From Tulasnella sp. 424 (lineage: Eukaryota > Basidiomycota > Agaricomycetes > Cantharellales > Tulasnellaceae): a DNA stretch of 64,000 nt. Position numbers and translations under genes: made by a program. A model generated the notes under the pieces. It was given only the letters and a program-made list of their open reading frames with translations. It was not told where the DNA came from and searched no databases. Where the stretch lies: assembly GCA_019633425.1 (NCBI GenBank), contig WSUB01000027.1:124001-188000 (forward strand). The letters run 5' to 3'. Of this stretch, positions 1-11,295 are shown piece after piece. Numbering within the stretch: position 1 is the first letter of the stretch; every line of letters begins with the position of its first letter.

Positions 1-1299
1 TTCATGAATAAGAAGACGAGCCATAGGGAGAGAGGAAGAGTCAACGAGACATTCATGGTTCGCATGTCCAAACGACGGTTGGTCGTCGGCCACAAATGGG
101 CCGAAAGGTATCGTTAAAAAAACAAAGAGAAAAGACGCCCTTGTTCACGGGTGCCTATGAAGAGCTACCAGCGCCTCTGAGATGGAGGCTGCGTAGTATA
201 TACGAGCCGGGGGAGTAGCAGTCGGGGGATGGATGGTGGAAGAGAAACGAGAGAGGTGACAAGAAACCGACATGGCTATGCGCGGGGCTTCATGCCGCGT
301 TATCGAGCACACCGCACGTGGAAGTCCGACTTCCCAGATCAGTATCATCTCAGCTACACACTTAAAGCGTGGGTTTTCCCTTGTCCTCGCATTCAGCATA
401 TATGCCACACAGATTCCGAGGATGTCGCCGAAAGTTCAGTGTTCAGTCTGTTGCCGTTTACATCGCCACTGAAGTCCCTCGTTTGGGGTGGCCGTTTGTG
501 CCTAAGTACAACGAGCCGGCCAAGCAGTGTACACTATACACATCATCGTCCGAGTTCTCCAGAACTGATCTCGGTGTTCACTCGGATGTGGATTTATAAA
601 TAGCGGACTGAGGGTGGGATGTGAGTCCTCGGGATCTGGGAACGAAACGGCCGGCACCCTGTTGCCGAAATGTCCGAAACGAGGGAGAACAAGTTACACC
701 AAACAATGTCAATTAGCCTAGCCGGCGGCTCAGAAAAATAGCGCTCTAGGTTAAGTATTAGGGTATGATGCCATCAAATACATTCTAAATGCCTCGAGCA
801 TGGCAAAATCAATCTGCTGGGTGTCCGCTCAGACTTAGGAAAGGAAATGCAATCATATGACCGATTGTCAGAATAGAATGCTCGGCGATGCGGCAATCGA
901 CTAATGTGTATTAGATAAGCACCTATCAGAATAGAATACTCCGAGACAGGGAACGAGTCAGAAAAGGTGTGAGAAGGCAGGAAAGAAAGGGGCATACCTC
1001 AGCGACGCGGCAATTGATTGAGGTATCCCGTACATGCAAGAGTCGGTATAAGAGGAAATAAACGAGATCGGACATATGAAGATATAACCAACAGAACGGA
1101 GATGTTACAAACGATACGTTGGTCCAGAGACGAAAACAAACATTACATAAGGAAAAGAACAAAGACGGAATGAGAGAGACTAAGCGCCGGTCTCGGCATC
1201 GTTCGGCTTGGCTTGAACGCTGACAGCGATTGGCTAAATAAAAACATTAGGTAAGAGGTCTTGTTACTCCTGATCCAGATGATGACTGTCACAACTTGG

Positions 1300-1428
1300 A
1301 CTGTCAGCTTTCGGCCCCTGCCACCGTTTGCACTCTCCATCCTCCTCCCGTCTCCCTTTCCTTTTCTTTTCAACGCGTCTCTTGACCTCGTTCAAGACAC
1401 TTAAAAAGCAAAACCCGATAAAATTTCA
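1300..1428. repeat. diverged direct repeat, distal copy
   Basis: This stretch runs from a ctgtcagct motif through a cactctccat pyrimidine block, a catctctt/cgtctctt-ACCTC-like block and ends in aaattt. The same ordered series of blocks occurs at 2089-2207 immediately before the start of the O-fucosyltransferase-like gene. Sequence identity is partial, with small indels, so this is an old duplication of the 5' flank of that gene. No coding remnant could be recognised after the distal copy. Confidence 0.6.
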
Positions 1429-2088
1429 TAATATACAGATAGAATGGTGGTATTTGCATGCTGAAACGTAGAAAATTGCCAAACCGGCGGCGGTAAATAT
1501 TTTGCGCGAGGAGGGGTGTAAGTGCGCACTTCATGCCCTCCCTCCCAGATAATGAGTGTACATTTCTGAAACAAAGCGTAAAACGTACGAGACGGCTAAG
1601 CATCGAAGAAAGCGGCGGTAGGTTCACTTGATGGCGGATTAAAACAGCGAAATATCGCTGGAAAGGCGAGCGGTGTGACAGAGTCGATTCGACGCGTGAC
1701 AACGCTTTGTTTGTTAACTAGTGCCTTAACGCGGTAACACAGTGTGACACGGCATGATCCTTCGTGCCGGTTTTTCCGCAGGTTATATTGAAGCGTTGGG
1801 CGGTTAGCACCCCTTACCCCGCCGTCCTTCCCGCTCTGAGACAGGATACTTTGTATTTTTATTCCTGATATAGTAGGCTACTTTGCATACGAAATTTCTC
1901 GGTTATGTAACAGGAACTGCGAGAGACGTGAGGTGGTGTATCCGAAATGCACCGTTGGGTGGAGTCCAGGTACTACTCGCTTGGCGCGGACAAACGTTTT
2001 GGATATACCGTCCACGAGCTCCCCTTGGTGTGTGAATCCTGAACCAGGTGGCAAGCTTGATCATGAGAAGACATTCCATCATGAACTG

Positions 2089-2207
2089 GCTGTCAGCTAA
2101 ATTTCAGCTTGGGCCATCGCTGGCACTCTCCATCTCCCTCCCTTTTCCCTCCGAAGCATCTCTTAACCTCTTTCACGACGTGTAACAAGGTGGAACCAAT
2201 CAAATTT
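2089..2207. repeat. diverged direct repeat, proximal copy (5' flank of next gene)
   Basis: Partner of 1300-1428. It ends only a few bases before the ATG at 2216, so it probably holds the core promoter and 5' leader of the O-fucosyltransferase-like gene. It contains the pyrimidine-rich stretch common in fungal promoters. Confidence 0.6.
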
Positions 2208-2215
2208 ACGGGCTC

Positions 2216-4192
2216 ATGATGCAAGGAGTTCAAGCACTCCCTTTTCGTCAGACATGGACAGGACGGCGCTTCTTACTCGACAGTATCAAGTACATTGTCG
2301 CAGCCTGCACGATTACCATCTGCGCCTTTACTTTCATCTCGCCACACGGCTCCCAACGCGTCTATTACGACCCTGCCATCGCAGCCTCAGGACTGCAGAC
2401 TGCCCAGACTGGGATTCCGGCGTTCGACTCGTCTGTGCTGGATTCGCGGCGGTATGTCAAGGGACCAGCCGCGGGTAGATTTAGAGGTATCCATGCGGCT
2501 TTCCCTTTTGTCTGGTTATTGGTTTGGCTAACAAAATGCGCGATTTTCCAGAAAACCTCAGAGACGACGTCAAGTACATCACAGCATGGAACTTTGCGGG
2601 AATGAGTAAGCTTCGTCTGATCCTGCCCTTTTGCAGCGCGTACCCTTCGTCTGATGCGTGTTTATGTTCTAGCAAACGAATTCATGGTCTACGTATGTCC
2701 TCGTCGCGAACAGCGTTGAAGCGAAGCTCCCCTATTAACAACTTCCGGGCCATGTAGATCAACCTCATCTTCTTGGCATACATGTCCCACCGCATTCCAA
2801 TCCTTCCACCGTTCATTCCTTCCGCCAGTCACATCGGCCATGGCGTGCCGGTCATCCAATTCAGCGACGTATACGACTTGCCCCGGCTCCGCGATGCGCT
2901 CAATTGGCCCCTCCTCGAGTGGTCGGATATAAAGAAAGCTAAATACAACGACGCCTTTGACTCTCGTGCCTCTGATATGGAAGGAGTGGACAAAGAGGTG
3001 CTCGGCTGCTGGGGAGCGCAACAGGCGTTTGACAAGAATAATCGCCCAACCCCGGCCTCAACTCCGGGGTTCCTCAATCTCGGTGAGAGACCCAAAGTAA
3101 CTCACATAACTATGGCTTCAGGGGCTGATCTTTTGGTCCTCTTGCACCTGCCTCCGCTGCAATTACAGAAATCATCTACACGCCCGTTCCTTTCTTCGCT
3201 AAACTTCAGCCAAAGTATCCACCTGATACACATGTCTCCTTCTCTGGTCTAGCCAGTATCCTACAGCCCGCGGGCCGAGCCGAAGCCCTCGCGGCACCAT
3301 CAGCGAAGAACCATACGTCGTTCATTCCGCGCCTTAAAGACCAATTCCACCCTCCAGACGAACAATTGGCATGTTTCGACAATCTGTACTTTGTGGGGTC
3401 GAAAGACACTTTTGAGTGGGAGGAAAGACATGCTCCGGCGTGGAACCTTGTTGGAACGGAAGCGAGATTCAACCCAAAGTTAGATGACCTCGCCTCGAGT
3501 TACTTGAAGAAGGTTTTCGGAAGAGATGAGATTCCCTTGGTATGTCTCGTAGACACCTTGCAGTCTCGCGAAGGGGAAATCGCTGACCCTAACGTTCTGG
3601 AATCCCGAATGGGACGTTTTGAAGTACATCGCCGTTCACATCCGTCGGACGGACTTCAAGAACTGGTAAGCCCTCTCCTCGTTTAATCCACTGCGACCAA
3701 CCATTTCTTATCACCAACCCGGTTTGACAGGTGTAGAGGAGCAGCTATCCAAGATTGTTTTGCCCCCTTATCCACCTATGGTGAGAAGGTGAAAGAAGTC
3801 CAAGAAGAACTCCGTCAGGAGTATGGTCCGGCGTCACTACGAGGGACGGTCAAAGAGGTGTTGGTCTCGAGCGACGAAGATGATCCTGAGTTCTGGAAGG
3901 ACGTACGGGAGCTTGGATGGAATTACGTTGATCATGACGCGATGGGGACGGTCCAAAATCATGGTTTATGGTGAGAGCTAGACGATGACGTTCAACCAGA
4001 GGTGGAACTAACAGCACGGCACTCTTCGCGCGCTCTAGGTACCCATCTTTACTGGATATCGTCATTCATTCTCGTGCCGCAGGGTTCGTTGGGACACAGA
4101 AATCGACGATGAGTTTGGTTGCAGCAAGGCGCGTGAACGATTGGAACGGGGGAGCATCGCGACACGTTTCGTGGGGGAAGAGAACAAAATAA
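2216..4192 (+). CDS. O-fucosyltransferase-like glycosyltransferase, type II membrane protein
   Basis: Spliced gene resembling the fungal GDP-fucose protein O-fucosyltransferase-like family. Exon 1 (2216-2486) encodes a short basic N-terminus followed by a hydrophobic segment at about residues 22-43 (YIVAACTITICAFTFI), which looks like a signal anchor for the secretory pathway. Exons resume at 2552-2605, 2673-2692 and 2758-3082. They give the blocks ENLRDDVKYITAWNFAGM and HRIPILPPFIPSASHIGHG. Further on, IAVHIRRTDFKNW (about 3624-3665) is the conserved HIRRxDF nucleotide-sugar-binding signature. The C-terminal part has VLVSSDEDDPEFW and IVIHSRAAGFVGTQKSTMS, also typical of the family. The stop is TAA at 4190-4192. 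The substrate is unknown. The class is sure from the motifs, while fucose as donor is inferred from the family. Confidence 0.82.
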
Positions 4193-4699
4193 GATATTAG
4201 AGCCCAACACGGTCGACTCTTCCCACCTTACAGGATCCTGGAGGTATTTAATTTGCAACGGTACTTTGTATAGCTTGTAGTTTACATTGCGGTATGGTCG
4301 GCTTCGGATTTTGCTTATATAATCTTTCGAAGAAATTTGGTTATTCGGAGCGCCGACGTCACGGTCGAAGCTGCTGACATCTCGACTTCCTATTTCGATC
4401 AAGACAGGGTGCACGTGTGGACCCTCGAGTGCCAAGCTTAAAATCGTTCGATCGTGGGTGGAGGCTAAATCCGGCTTTGTTGTATCCGGTGGCGCGTGGA
4501 AATTGGCCAATCAACGCCAACGTCGCCAAATTCCCTTGCCTAATTTCGGTCTTTTTCTTTCGTCAGCGTCCACCAGCTTATAACCATATACCACATCTCG
4601 TACATCAAACAGCATTTTCACTATTATTCACATCAACTATATCTCTCGCTTACAAACATATAACCGTCTATCTATATCTATCGAACGCCAAGCGAAGAA
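4193..4699. other. intergenic spacer, promoter of the oxidase gene
   Basis: No gene seen. A TATA-like stretch (cttatataatc) lies near 4313-4323, and AT-rich sequence with repeated tatcta lies just before the ATG at 4700. Confidence 0.5.
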
Positions 4700-6737
4700 A
4701 TGGTTGGGGACGATACGATGAAATCCCCAACAGTATCGCCTGTGAAAGTCGCCATCATTGGTAGCGGCCTAGCTGGTCTCAGTGCTGCTTACTATCTATG
4801 TAAAGAAAATCAGAAACGTCTTCAACGAGGAGAGGGAGCTTTATTTGAAGTCCATTTGTTCGAGAAGGTGTGCCCCTCAGTTTTTGCGGAACGTCGCAAC
4901 GTCCGCCCAACCACTCCCTAGTGGGCGTACGTTGACCACCATTACGTCACATCAGGCAGCCACTCTCGGAATGGACTCAGCCTCTATATCCGTCCCCGTA
5001 AAGGACGGAAAAGTCGCTCGAGTCGACGTACCAATGCGGTCGTTCCAAGAAGGTGAGCCGGGCATCTTGGGTGCCGCGCAATACCCGAGATCCCTGGTAT
5101 CCCTGTTATATTGCAGCTGACAAGTGCTTTACAGCGTACTACTCCAACCTGGTTAAACTCTACCGCGAAATTGGTGTTGTTTTTCGCCCGGCCCATTTTA
5201 CCTACTCCTTCTCCACCATACGAACCCCAACCAAGGCAGAGTCGACGACGACGACGACGATGGAGCGGCCTCAGCTGACGACCACGTTGTTGTACAACGG
5301 TCGAAGTGGCTTGAAAGGTGTATCAAGACCGATAACGCCGTCGAACCCTGGATGCGTTCGCAACACTTTGCCGCTCTTAGCTCAACTCGCTACTTTCGTC
5401 ATCTCGACGTTCTTCCTGCTCATCAACTACCTCCGCCTCCTCTTCCTTTCTATTCCTCATAGAATATGGGCGCCTTCTCAGACCGAGCGCCTTGATGAAT
5501 GGATGAGGCGGACGACACCGAAGAGTTGGATTTCACGTAAGCTAGGGTTGGATGACAGCTGGAGGCGTTTTATTGGGGAGGTGGTCGTTCCATTATTCAG
5601 TTGTGTCTGTACAGCCACAATGGAGGATGTCTGGACTATGCCTGTTGAAGAAGTACTCGGTATGTCGGGCCGTTCTTTCCCTTTTCGTGGTCGTGTTGAC
5701 ATGAATGACTATCACTCAGACTACATCTACCTTGGACTTTTCACTCCAAACTATGTTGCCTTGCAAGGAGTACAAGACGTCGTTGCTCGTCTTGCAGCCC
5801 CGCTCGATCCACATCACATTCACCTTTCTTCGACGATCACATCCATCACCCCTGACCCCTCTAATCCCACCCAGGCATCGGTCCACTTTACGCGATCATG
5901 TGAAGGAAACCCGGTCAATGGTGAAGCTATCCATGGGTTTTCTCACGTCATCATCGCCACCCAAGCCAATCAAGCAATCCCGATCCTCAAGACCTACGCG
6001 GAATCCATCACCTCAGAGCCGTCAGCTCGTCCAATACGCAATCTCATCCGGTGCCTGAGTAACTTTGAATACCGGAAGAACGTTGTTGTAAGGATTCCGC
6101 TCAGAATAATTATCCGCCCTGAGCTAAGCAGCCGATAAACTCTTAGGTCAACCATACCGATAGTTCCCTTTCACCTCCGAACGCTTCAGATCGACGAATT
6201 CTCAACTTCATTTCCTCGGAATCAAGGTCCCCGCTGACGACGAACTCGATATGCGTGCCACCAAACTTTGCGATGGCCACGCACGTCGTGTCCCCCTCTC
6301 CTTCGGCTGCGACCTCGACCCAAACAATCTACCAAACCACGAACCCACTTTTCCCGCCTTGCCCTTCTTCCATCCTATCCGTCGCCTGGATGGAGCGAGC
6401 CATCCTCACCGTCTCATCCAAACTCGCCCTCCGGGACCTCTTTTGCGATGCGGCAGAAACGGGCTCTGACGTCACCAAGTCGGCACCATGTTGGAGTTGG
6501 CTCGGCTTGAAACAGAGAAAGCGGAAAGCATTGGGTCCCCTCCAAGGTGCATCGATCGCGCGACCAAACTCTCGAGCGGACGGAGGAACCGAACGACCTC
6601 AGATATGGGCATGCGGTTCGTATGCATTCGAGGGCATTCCACTACTGGAAGGTTGTGTGGCAAGTGCGAGGCTCGTCGTACAAGAAGGCATTGCCGGCGG
6701 CATCTCTTCTCGTTCTTCACAGATTTCTTCGCAATAA
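4700..6737 (+). CDS. FAD/NAD-binding amine-oxidase-like oxidoreductase (COG2907 type)
   Basis: The N-terminus carries a Rossmann dinucleotide-binding motif, VAIIGSGLAGLSAAYYL, followed by an acidic strand end (VHLFEK). Exon 1 is 4700-4867, exon 2 4956-5052, and exon 3 starts at 5135. The junction reads VPMRSFQEAYYSNLVKLY, which is characteristic of the predicted NAD/FAD-binding flavin amine oxidoreductase family. A hydrophobic stretch (about 5380-5455, ATFVISTFFLLINYLRLLF) suggests membrane association in the middle of the protein. The last coding part gives ILSVAWMERAILT and the family's C-terminal signature ACGSYAFEGIPLLEGCVASA. The stop is at 6735-6737. Substrate unknown; fungal members are annotated only as oxidoreductases. 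The last 54 coding bases lie inside a tandem duplication that starts at 6684, and a broken copy of this tail is found at 9079. Confidence 0.8.
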
Positions 6738-7142
6738 ATTTCAAATATAAAACACCGCTCATTTCCGTCATCATTCTACCTCGTTGCTGCGTGGCCTCAT
6801 TTGATAACAGTTGTTCGGCAAACAGCGCAGTGTTCCCATTTGCCAAGATCCTAGGCGAGGATTCTAAAAACAGAGCTCGAGCGCGTGACCCTGTTCAACA
6901 GGGTGCAGCAGACTTTATCTTTCTGCAACACGTTTTAGCGGATTTCCGACCCTTCCTCTGTGACCCGGGTTCGAGGTCCGTTTGCCTCAGGCCTCTCAGG
7001 CATGAGGAGTATATCAGCTGTGGTCCTCAGGGCTAACCTTTAGTCTTTTATCGTCGAACCTTTATTTCCGCCCTCTCTCTCTCTCTTTCCATTTTCCCCT
7101 GCGCTCCTGTCTTCTGGTCCGAGACCGCCTATATACGCGTTG
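6738..7142. other. intergenic spacer, promoter of methyltransferase copy 1
   Basis: No gene. The sequence is alignable with 9125-9486 upstream of copy 2 (shared ctgcaacacgtttt, cctcaggcctc, catgaggagtatatca blocks). A pyrimidine tract of alternating CT lies at about 7070-7095, shortly before the ATG. Confidence 0.7.
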
Positions 7143-8749
7143 ATGGCGGAATGGAGACGTTCGCATACACGCCAACAACCCAGCGAGGACGTTTACTACA
7201 GTTCATCACATACGAGTGACGCCGACGACGAGCTTGGCGAGACTTCAGAAGACATGTCGGACGGAGCGTGTACCGACATCAACGACGAACTGGATAGCCT
7301 AAGTCTCGGCAGGGGTACTTCACCAACCCCTAGTGTTGCTCGTAGCCTATATAGCTATCACTCATCGGTGGATGGAAGTGTTCTGCTGAAGGACGTTCAC
7401 GGAAGGATATTCAATAATACGACAGAGGTGAGATTCCAGACCTTTTCTTGGTTCCCCTTGTCTTTGCTAATGACTTGGTCCGACTAGACATATGGGCTCC
7501 CAGGTCGGGCTCATCGAATAATTGCGATCACACCCATAATTAACCGCACTATTAATTAATTTTCTCGCCGCTCTAGCCGATGTTCCGGAGCATAGTCGCT
7601 TAGACATTCAACATGAAATGCTCAAGACAATGCGGAACGGGTTGTTTTTTGCACAGGACGAAGTTCGGCAAGCTCTTGCCCCAAGAAAGGATTCAGAGCC
7701 GCAACCAGCTATACTGGATGTTGGCTCCGGTTCCGGGTTATGGATGGTCGACATGGCCAAATCGTTCCCGCACGCAGATATCGTGGGTCTGGACCTTGCC
7801 CCGCCCAATCTCAGCCGGTAAGACCACCAGCTTGGGTCTGTTGGGAATGCGTTTAACCCGAAATTTTCAACATTATAGGACGCCTCCACCGAACTGCCGC
7901 TTTGAATGCGACGACGTAAACTTGGGTCTGATGCACTACAAGGATGCCTTTGACGTTGTGCAGGTCAGTTGTGTCGCTACAGGCATAGCGAATTACCGGA
8001 AACTGTTGGATGAGATCTTGGAGGCCCTACGTCCTGGAGGAGTTTTTTTGGCTGTGGATGGGGACATGGAACTCTGGGATGAAAATCAGCAGCTGGTGCC
8101 GACAAGAGCAGAAGGCGAGCCGGTAAGCGACAGTCAACTGTTAGGGCGAACGCTGCGGCACTCAGGAGTATGTGGTGTTTCCAGGGCTTTAGCTGGATGG
8201 CTCGCTTAATCCATGCTACTCGTGACGCAATGAGAGTAAGTGATCTGTATTGGTCGTGTCGTTGTGTTCCCAAAGACTAAGAATTTTGGGGGCAGGCGCG
8301 CGGTCCAGGCATAGAGGACTACCTCCATATATATGACTGGTTACTTGAACAAGGCCCAACATGGGAAAGCGTAGGGCAGGAGAGAATCTTCGCACCGATA
8401 GGGCCATGGAAAGGGAACAGTACGTGTACCATGTATGATACAGGAACCCAATTCGCTCATTTCCATTCTCACCTGGTTTCCAGTGACAGAAAAAGAGAAA
8501 TATATATCGGAGATCATGCAACGGAACTTCATGCTGATGATCGACTCCGTTCGGCCTCTCCTCCTTTCGTATGGTTTCTTCGCCGAAACTGTAGACCGAT
8601 GGACAACGAACGCGAAAGACGAAGTCCGAGGCATGAAGCACAAATTTCACATCCGAGTGAGTTAGTAACTATTCGGTATGGCATACTCTCCCTAAAGGTT
8701 TCTACAGTGGCAGTTCGAGTGGGCGGTCAAATCCAGGAAGCCTAGCTAG
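7143..8749 (+). CDS. SAM-dependent methyltransferase, tandem copy 1 (LaeA/UMTA-like)
   Basis: Class I methyltransferase. The N-terminal ~70 residues are acidic and serine-rich (SSSHTSDADDELGETSED). The lead-in block YGLPADVPEHSRLDIQHEM resembles fungal LaeA-like enzymes. Motif I is ILDVGSGSGLWMVDMA with the acidic strand end VGLDLAPP. A motif IV/post-I region follows (FECDDVNLG...AFDVVQVSC), and LRPGGVFLAVDGD forms the post-motif strand. Seven introns with GT-AG ends join in frame. The last exon gives WQFEWAVKSRKPS and TAG at 8747-8749. The ATG at 7143 was chosen because it matches the start of copy 2. The substrate is unknown and no biosynthetic genes sit beside it. It is the left member of a recent-looking tandem pair. 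Confidence 0.85.
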
Positions 8750-8847
8750 CTTCTCAGGAAGTTACATCGGGTCCTTTAAACGAGCCACCCAATCCAAACC
8801 CCAACTACCCTCAACAATCTATGCGCGATCTAAGGCAGAAGGAGGTG

Positions 8848-9078
8848 CTAGGCGAGCAGGGTATACAACATGATACAAAAGAGACCATCCGGGATCGACG
8901 AAAACGAGACTAAGCAACGGGACTTCCCTAAGGAGCCATCACGTCGGAGGGCATTCATCTGCAGGTGTCCCCAGGTCGGGAGCTCCCAAGGCAGACGGAC
9001 CCCTGTTACGTCGTAATATTCCTCCCATGGTTTTGAACTAATTCCGCCACCAAGTATGCTCTGCTTGGTATGGCCGAC
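8848..9078 (-). pseudogene. truncated 3' remnant of the SNF4/AMPK gamma gene
   Basis: On the minus strand this piece encodes VGHTKQSILGGGISSKPWEE, nearly identical to VGHTEQSILGGGISSEPWDE in the intact SNF4 gene at 11.4-11.6 kb. It keeps only the last part of the gene: upstream exons are absent because the duplication breakpoint lies at 9078. Compared with the parent it lacks about 100 bp that encode the Gly/Ser-rich tail (parent positions about 11363-11466). It has no start or promoter of its own and cannot make a functional gamma subunit. Confidence 0.85.
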
Positions 9079-9125
9079 GAAGGCATTGCCGGCGGCATCT
9101 CTTCTCATGTTTAATAATTTGCCGG
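9079..9125 (+). pseudogene. truncated 3' remnant of the oxidase gene
   Basis: The sequence gaaggcattgccggcggcat (9079 onward) repeats the last coding bases of the oxidase gene at 6684 (encoding EGIAGGISS), then diverges and meets a stop within a few codons. It lies directly after the SNF4 remnant, so the join at 9078/9079 is the tandem-duplication junction. Too short to be functional. Confidence 0.8.
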
Positions 9126-9486
9126 AATAAAACACCGTTCATTTCCGCCATTACCACCGCTTGGAGCTGCGGTAGCGTCAGACGCTAGAAGCGTCCCGTT
9201 CGGCAACCCCCGCGCCGTTCACATTGCCAAGGCCTTGGGGGATCTAAAAACAGATATTCGCTGTTCTGCTATGAGACAGGCTCTGCCTTGCTGCAACACG
9301 TTTTCGCGGATGACCCTTCTGTTGTTCCCTTTACCTCAGGCCTCCCAGACATGAGGAGTATATCAAGTGTGATCCTCAGGACCAACCTTCAGCCTTTATC
9401 TTTAAGCCTTTCCTCCCTCTCTCCTTTTTCTTTTCTTTTTCTCCTCTGCTCCTCGTTTCCGGTCTTGCCCGCTTATATCCGCTGTG

Positions 9487-11107
9487 ATGCCGCAACGGAC
9501 AGGTTTGCACAAGCCCCGCCAACCCAGCGAGGACGCTTACTACAGTTCATCACATACGAGTGACGCCGACGACGAGCTTGGCGAGACTTCAGAAGACATT
9601 TCGGACGGAGCTTGCACCGATATCAACGACGAATTGGATAACCTAAGTCTTGGCAGGGGTTCTTCACCAACCCCTAGTGTTGCCCGTAGCGTATATAGCT
9701 ATCACTCATCGGTGGATGGAAGTGTTCTGCTGAAGGATCTTCATGGTAGGGTAGTCAATAATACGTCAGAGGTAAGACTCCAGTCTTCTTCTTTATTCCC
9801 CCTCCCCGCTCAAGCTTCGCTAACGACTTGGCTCGACCAGACATATGGACTCCCAGGTCGACCTTATTGGATAACTGAGATCGTACCCATTACTGACCAT
9901 ATTTGATTGCTCGCTGCTCTAGCCGATATCCCGGAGCACAGTCGCTTAAACATACAATATGAAATGTTCAAGGCAATGCGGAACGGCTTGTTTTTCGCAC
10001 AGGACGAGGTTCGGCGTGCCCTGGCTCCAAGAGCGGACTCTGAGCCGCAGCCAGCTATACTGGATGTTGGTTCCGGTTCCGGTTTATGGTTGATTGACAT
10101 GGCCAAATCGTTCCCGCACGCAGATGTCGTGGGTCTGGACCTTGCTCCGCCCAATCTCACCACGTAAGACTGCCAACTTCGGTCTGTTAGGAACACAGTT
10201 AACTCGATGTTCACCGCGATAGAGTGCCCCCACCAAACTGCCGGTTCGAATGTGACGACGTAAACTTGGGTCTGCTGCACTATAAGGATGCATTTGACGT
10301 TGTGCAAGTCAGCTGTGTGGCTACTGGCATAGTGAATTACCGGAAAATGTTGGATGAGATCGTGGAAGTTCTACGTCCCGGGGGAGTTTACTTGGCTGCG
10401 GATGGGGATATGCGGATCTGGGATGAAAATCAGCAGCTGGTGACGGACAAAGCAGAAGGCGAGCCAGTAAGCGATAGTCAACTCTTAGGGTGAACGCTGG
10501 ACCACTCAGGAGCACGCGGTGTTTCTAGGGCTTTAGTTGGATGGCTCGTGTCATGCATACTAGTCGCGACGCAATGAAAGTAAGTGACCTGCCATCCTCG
10601 TGTCGTTGATGGTCCCAGAGACTAAGCCCTTTGAGAGCAGGCGCGCGGTCCTGGCGTGGAGAACTATGTCAATATATACGACTGGTTACTTGAACAAGGC
10701 CCAGCATGGGAAAGCGTAGGGCAGGAGAGGATCTTCGCACCGATAGGGCCCTGGAAAGCAAACAGTACGTGCACGGTGTAGAACGCAGTCAGGAAATCCA
10801 ATTCGCTCATCACCGTTTTCGAATGCTTTCCAGTGACAGCAAAAGAAAAATATATATCGGAGCTCATGCAACGGAACTTCCTGCTGATGGTCGACTCCGT
10901 TCGGCCTCTCCTCCTTGAGTATGGTTTCTTCGCCGAAACTGTGGACCGATGGACAGCGAACGCGAAGGACGAGGTCCGGAACCTGAAGCACAAATTTTAC
11001 ATCCGAGTCAGTTACTAAGAGTCCAGCATGGCATATTCTCTCTAAAGTTTTCCATCGTTATACAGTGGCAATTCGGATGGGCGGTCAAACCTAGAAAAAC
11101 TAGCTAG
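9487..11107 (+). CDS. SAM-dependent methyltransferase, tandem copy 2 (LaeA/UMTA-like)
   Basis: Paralogue of the gene at 7143-8749 with the same exon plan. The acidic N-terminus (SSSHTSDADDELGETSED), motif I (ILDVGSGSGLWLIDMA), VGLDLAPPNL and LRPGGVYLAADGD are all present. Differences are mostly conservative: MELWDE becomes MRIWDE and KDEVRGMKHKFHIR becomes KDEVRNLKHKFYIR. The final intron has the donor GTCAGT where copy 1 has GTGAGT, and the last exon reads WQFGWAVKPRKTS with TAG at 11105-11107. All exons join without frameshift or stop, so both copies look functional. The start ATG at 9487 is preceded by a CT-rich tract (about 9410-9460). Substrate unknown. Confidence 0.85.
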
Positions 11108-11295
11108 CTTCTCAGAAGTTACATTGCGGAGTCCTTTGAACGAGGAGTCCGTTCCAAAGCAACCGTGTTTGACAATCTATGCACGATCTAAAGCAAAAGG
11201 AGGTGCTAGGCGAGTAGGGTATACAACATGACAGAAAAGAGACCATCCGAGATATCAGAAGACGAGACTAAGCAACGGGACTTCCCGGAAAATCA

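Larger units (their letters stand above)
1..2215. other. intergenic region without a supported gene
   Basis: I see no convincing coding region here. The open frames present are short, have no family resemblance and do not join into a plausible spliced protein. The only structure noticed is the pair of diverged direct repeats at 1300-1428 and 2089-2207, listed separately, and a short degenerate repetition (cagaatagaat followed by gcggcaat) around 870-1015. Confidence 0.6.
6684..9078. repeat. tandem segmental duplication, unit 1
   Basis: First unit of a direct tandem duplication. It runs from inside the 3' end of the oxidase gene (gaaggcattgccggcgg at 6684) through methyltransferase copy 1 to a truncated copy of the SNF4 3' end, stopping at tggccgac (9078). 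The second unit (9079-11541) begins with the same oxidase-derived sequence and ends at the same SNF4 position. The units are alignable along the whole length, including both intergenic flanks, with many substitutions and small indels. Confidence 0.9.

Noticed and set aside
229..603. 124-residue open frame on the plus strand
   Set aside because: Composition looks random, there is no family motif, overlapping frames are similarly open, and no splice partners were found.
6850..9480. Possibility that the methyltransferase repeats are a transposon or part of a secondary-metabolite cluster
   Set aside because: No terminal inverted repeats, target-site duplication, transposase or backbone synthase is present. 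The repeat edges fall inside host genes, as expected of segmental duplication.
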